Assembly: GCA_963728365.1 (NCBI GenBank)
Contig: CAVSJI010000003.1
Span: 124,001 to 188,000 of the forward strand
Source: VRUE01 sp963728365
GTDB taxonomy: Bacteria > Actinomycetota > Thermoleophilia > Solirubrobacterales > 70-9
Direction of reading: 5' to 3'
Length of the DNA stretch: 64,000 bases
The translations under genes and the position numbers were made by a program. A model generated the notes under the pieces. The model did no database searches. It saw nothing but the letters and a program-made list of their open reading frames with translations, and was not told the origin of the DNA. Below are positions 60,762-64,000 of this stretch, piece after piece (positions within the stretch are counted from its first letter, which is position 1; each line of letters starts with the position of its first letter).

Positions 60762-61677
60762 GAGCGTCCGCGAGGCCGGGCTGCTGCCCGCCGGGGGGCG
60801 GGTGGTGGCGATGGTTTCCGGGGGGCGGGACTCGACCTGCTTGCTGGACGTCTGCGCGCGACTGCTGGGCGCCGATGCGGTGATGGCGCTGCACGTCAAC
60901 TACGGGCTGCGCGAGGACTCCGGCAAGGACGAGGCGCACTGCGCGGCGCTCTGCGAACGGCTCGGCGTGACGCTCGAGGTCGAGCGGCCGCGGCGGCCCG
61001 AGGGCCCGGGCAACCTGCAGTCCTGGGCGCGCGACGCGCGCTATGCGGCCGCGGCGCGGCTGGCGTTGCCCGACGAGGCGCGGATTGCCACCGGGCACAC
61101 CGCAGACGATCAGGTCGAGACGATCCTCTACCGGCTCGCCTCCTCGCCGAGCCGCCGCGCCCTGCTGGGGATGAAGCCGCGCGACGGCAGCCTCGTCCGG
61201 CCGCTGCTCGGCTTCACCCGCGAGCAGACCACCGCCTACTGCGAGGAGCGGGGGCTGACCTGGCGCGACGACCCGACCAACGAGGAGGGCGACTACGCCC
61301 GCAACCGCGTCCGCCACGGCCTCGCCCGGGCGCTGGCCGAAGTCCACCCGGCGGCGGCGCGCAACGTGCTGCGCACCGCGGAGCTGCTGCGCGACGAGGC
61401 GCAGGTGCTCGACGCGCTCATCGACGCCGAGCTGGGCGGCGCCCACGGCGGCGAGCCGGGGACGATCGCGCTCGACCGCCTCGCCGAGCTGCCGGGTGCC
61501 CTGCGCCGCCTCGTCGTCCAGCGGCTCGCCGACGACGCAGCCGGCCGTCCCGTGCCCGGCGCCGCCAACCACGCCGAGGAGGTCGCCGCCCTGCGTCGCA
61601 CCGGCCGTGCCCAACTCGACCTCGGTGGCGGCGTCCGCGCCGTCGTCGAGCGCGGCATCCTCCACGCCGAGCGCTAG
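60754..61677 (+). CDS. tilS: tRNA(Ile)-lysidine synthase
   Basis: A 307-residue N-type ATP pyrophosphatase that makes lysidine at the tRNA-Ile wobble position, changing CAU reading from Met to Ile. The PP-loop is AMVSGGRDSTCLL (about 18-30), followed by HVNYGLR, ATGHTADDQVETILYRL and MKPRDGSLVRPLLGF, ending with WRDDPTNEEGDYARNRVR. This is the short form without the extra C-terminal domain, as usual in Actinobacteria. It overlaps the cyclase stop by eight bases, and tilS-hpt-ftsH is a conserved gene order. Confidence 0.95.
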   Translation: MLESVREAGLLPAGGRVVAMVSGGRDSTCLLDVCARLLGADAVMALHVNYGLREDSGKDEAHCAALCERLGVTLEVERPRRPEGPGNLQSWARDARYAAAARLALPDEARIATGHTADDQVETILYRLASSPSRRALLGMKPRDGSLVRPLLGFTREQTTAYCEERGLTWRDDPTNEEGDYARNRVRHGLARALAEVHPAAARNVLRTAELLRDEAQVLDALIDAELGGAHGGEPGTIALDRLAELPGALRRLVVQRLADDAAGRPVPGAANHAEEVAALRRTGRAQLDLGGGVRAVVERGILHAER

Positions 61678-61681
61678 TCGT

Positions 61682-61734
61682 GGGCCGACGCGACGGAAAT
61701 GCCCCCGTATAGACGGCAATCGTCGCGTCGGCCC
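61682..61734. repeat. Long inverted repeat between tilS and hpt
   Basis: Perfect 14-base arms GGGCCGACGCGACG (61682-61695) and complement (61721-61734), with near-complementary inner bases GAAATGCC/GGCAATC. It starts four bases after the tilS stop and ends 22 bases before the hpt GTG. Its outer GGCCGACG is shared with the hairpin at 47473. No T-tract follows, so partial read-through to hpt is likely. Confidence 0.85.
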
Positions 61735-61756
61735 CCGATATCTAGACTGCCGCCCC

Positions 61757-62281
61757 GTGAGCGACCGGATCGGCGAGACCCTCGTCTCCAGCGAGGACCT
61801 GCAACGGCGCGTCGCCGAGCTCGGCGCGAAGATCAGCGACGACTACCGCGACCGCGACCTGTTCATGGTCGGCGTCCTCAAGGGCGCGGTGCTCTTCCTC
61901 GCCGACCTGATGCGCAATATCAGCGTCCCCTGCGAGATCGACTTCATGGCGGTCTCCAGCTACGGTTCGCAGACCGACTCCTCCGGCGTGGTGAGGATCA
62001 TGAAGGATCTCGACGCGCCGATCGAAGACCGCCACGTGCTGATTGTCGAGGACATCATCGACTCCGGTCTCACCCTCCAGTACCTGATGCGCAACCTGCG
62101 CGCCCGCAATCCGGCCTCGCTTGAGGTCTGCTCGCTGCTGACCAAGCCCGAGCGCCTGCGGGTCGACCTCTCTCCCCGTTACGTCGGCTTCGAGATCCCC
62201 AACCGGTTCGCCGTCGGCTACGGCCTCGACCACGCCCAGCGCCACCGCAACCTCCCCTACGTGGCGGCCTTGGACGAATAG
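61757..62281 (+). CDS. hpt: Hypoxanthine phosphoribosyltransferase
   Basis: A 174-residue purine salvage enzyme that makes IMP (and GMP) from the base and PRPP. The start is GTG at 61757 (VSDRIGETLVSSEDL). Signatures are VGVLKGAVLFLADL (about 37-50), SSYGSQTDSSG with the flexible loop, and the PRPP motif VLIVEDIIDSGLTL (about 96-109). YVGFEIPNRFAVGYGLD near the end forms the base site. The length is standard. Its place between tilS and ftsH is a widely conserved order. Confidence 0.95.
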   Translation: MSDRIGETLVSSEDLQRRVAELGAKISDDYRDRDLFMVGVLKGAVLFLADLMRNISVPCEIDFMAVSSYGSQTDSSGVVRIMKDLDAPIEDRHVLIVEDIIDSGLTLQYLMRNLRARNPASLEVCSLLTKPERLRVDLSPRYVGFEIPNRFAVGYGLDHAQRHRNLPYVAALDE

Positions 62282-62315
62282 TGCCCAAACCGCCCTGGTA
62301 CGCTGATTTTTCCCT

Positions 62316-64000
<1,685 letters not shown>

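Overview
This is a 64 kb piece of a high-GC actinobacterial chromosome, most likely from the class Thermoleophilia (Solirubrobacterales or a close relative). The evidence is an actinobacterial-type integration host factor, MmpL and tandem-domain TetR proteins, exported proteins of families I associate with that group, and genes with start-stop overlaps and very G/C-rich third positions. The taxon is inferred from protein character only. I see no rRNA, tRNA, CRISPR array, transposase or phage genes.

Layout. 0-5 kb: a partial coiled-coil protein, integration host factor, an alpha-oxoamine synthase diverging from a GNAT-fold protein, and an AlkA-type DNA glycosylase. 5-15 kb: an accessory block with a terpene operon (tandem-TetR regulator, DUF2600 class I terpene synthase, cis-prenyltransferase) and an MmpL exporter with two secreted proteins. 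Two near-identical 1,284-bp copies of the tandem-TetR gene bracket the exporter. 15-21.5 kb: a PAS/GAF/GGDEF/EAL protein, a thiamine-precursor type ABC transporter, a TauE/SafE permease and an Rrf2 regulator. 21.5-31 kb: a MoxR/VWA pair, a lipoprotein, a Ca2+/H+ antiporter, an acyl-CoA dehydrogenase, TypA and CspA. 31-38 kb: a YHYH pseudogene, an unusual subtilase, a VapBC-like module and RecD2. 38-54.6 kb: an LLM oxidoreductase, RlmN, a P450 with an MFS exporter, type III glutamine synthetase, a 3-hydroxyacyl-CoA dehydrogenase/hydratase fusion, a sirtuin, AmtB, LysR, UspA, a HAD hydrolase and a flavoprotein. 54.6-64 kb: a large cell-wall hydrolase, a phasin-like protein, a nucleoside phosphorylase, a HTH-adenylate cyclase, then tilS-hpt-ftsH, with ftsH running off the edge.

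Functional themes. Nitrogen assimilation (glutamine synthetase III and AmtB), lipid and terpene metabolism (terpene operon, oxoamine synthase/GNAT pair, acyl-CoA dehydrogenase, hydratase/dehydrogenase fusion), envelope work (MmpL, lipoproteins, hydrolase, FtsH) and nucleotide signalling (c-di-GMP and cAMP enzymes).

The most interesting signals are not protein genes. (1) A three-copy intergenic element of about 102-113 bp has invariant internal-loop strands and at least three helices whose sequences change between copies while still pairing. (2) Other long, nearly perfect inverted repeats sit just after stop codons; two share a 16-base core and one contains the sirtuin start codon. (3) Glutamate codon choice appears to follow cell topology: exported proteins and exported segments use GAA heavily, cytoplasmic ones almost only GAG, with a switch inside ftsH and amtB. 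(4) A direct repeat of a whole regulator gene brackets a transporter block.
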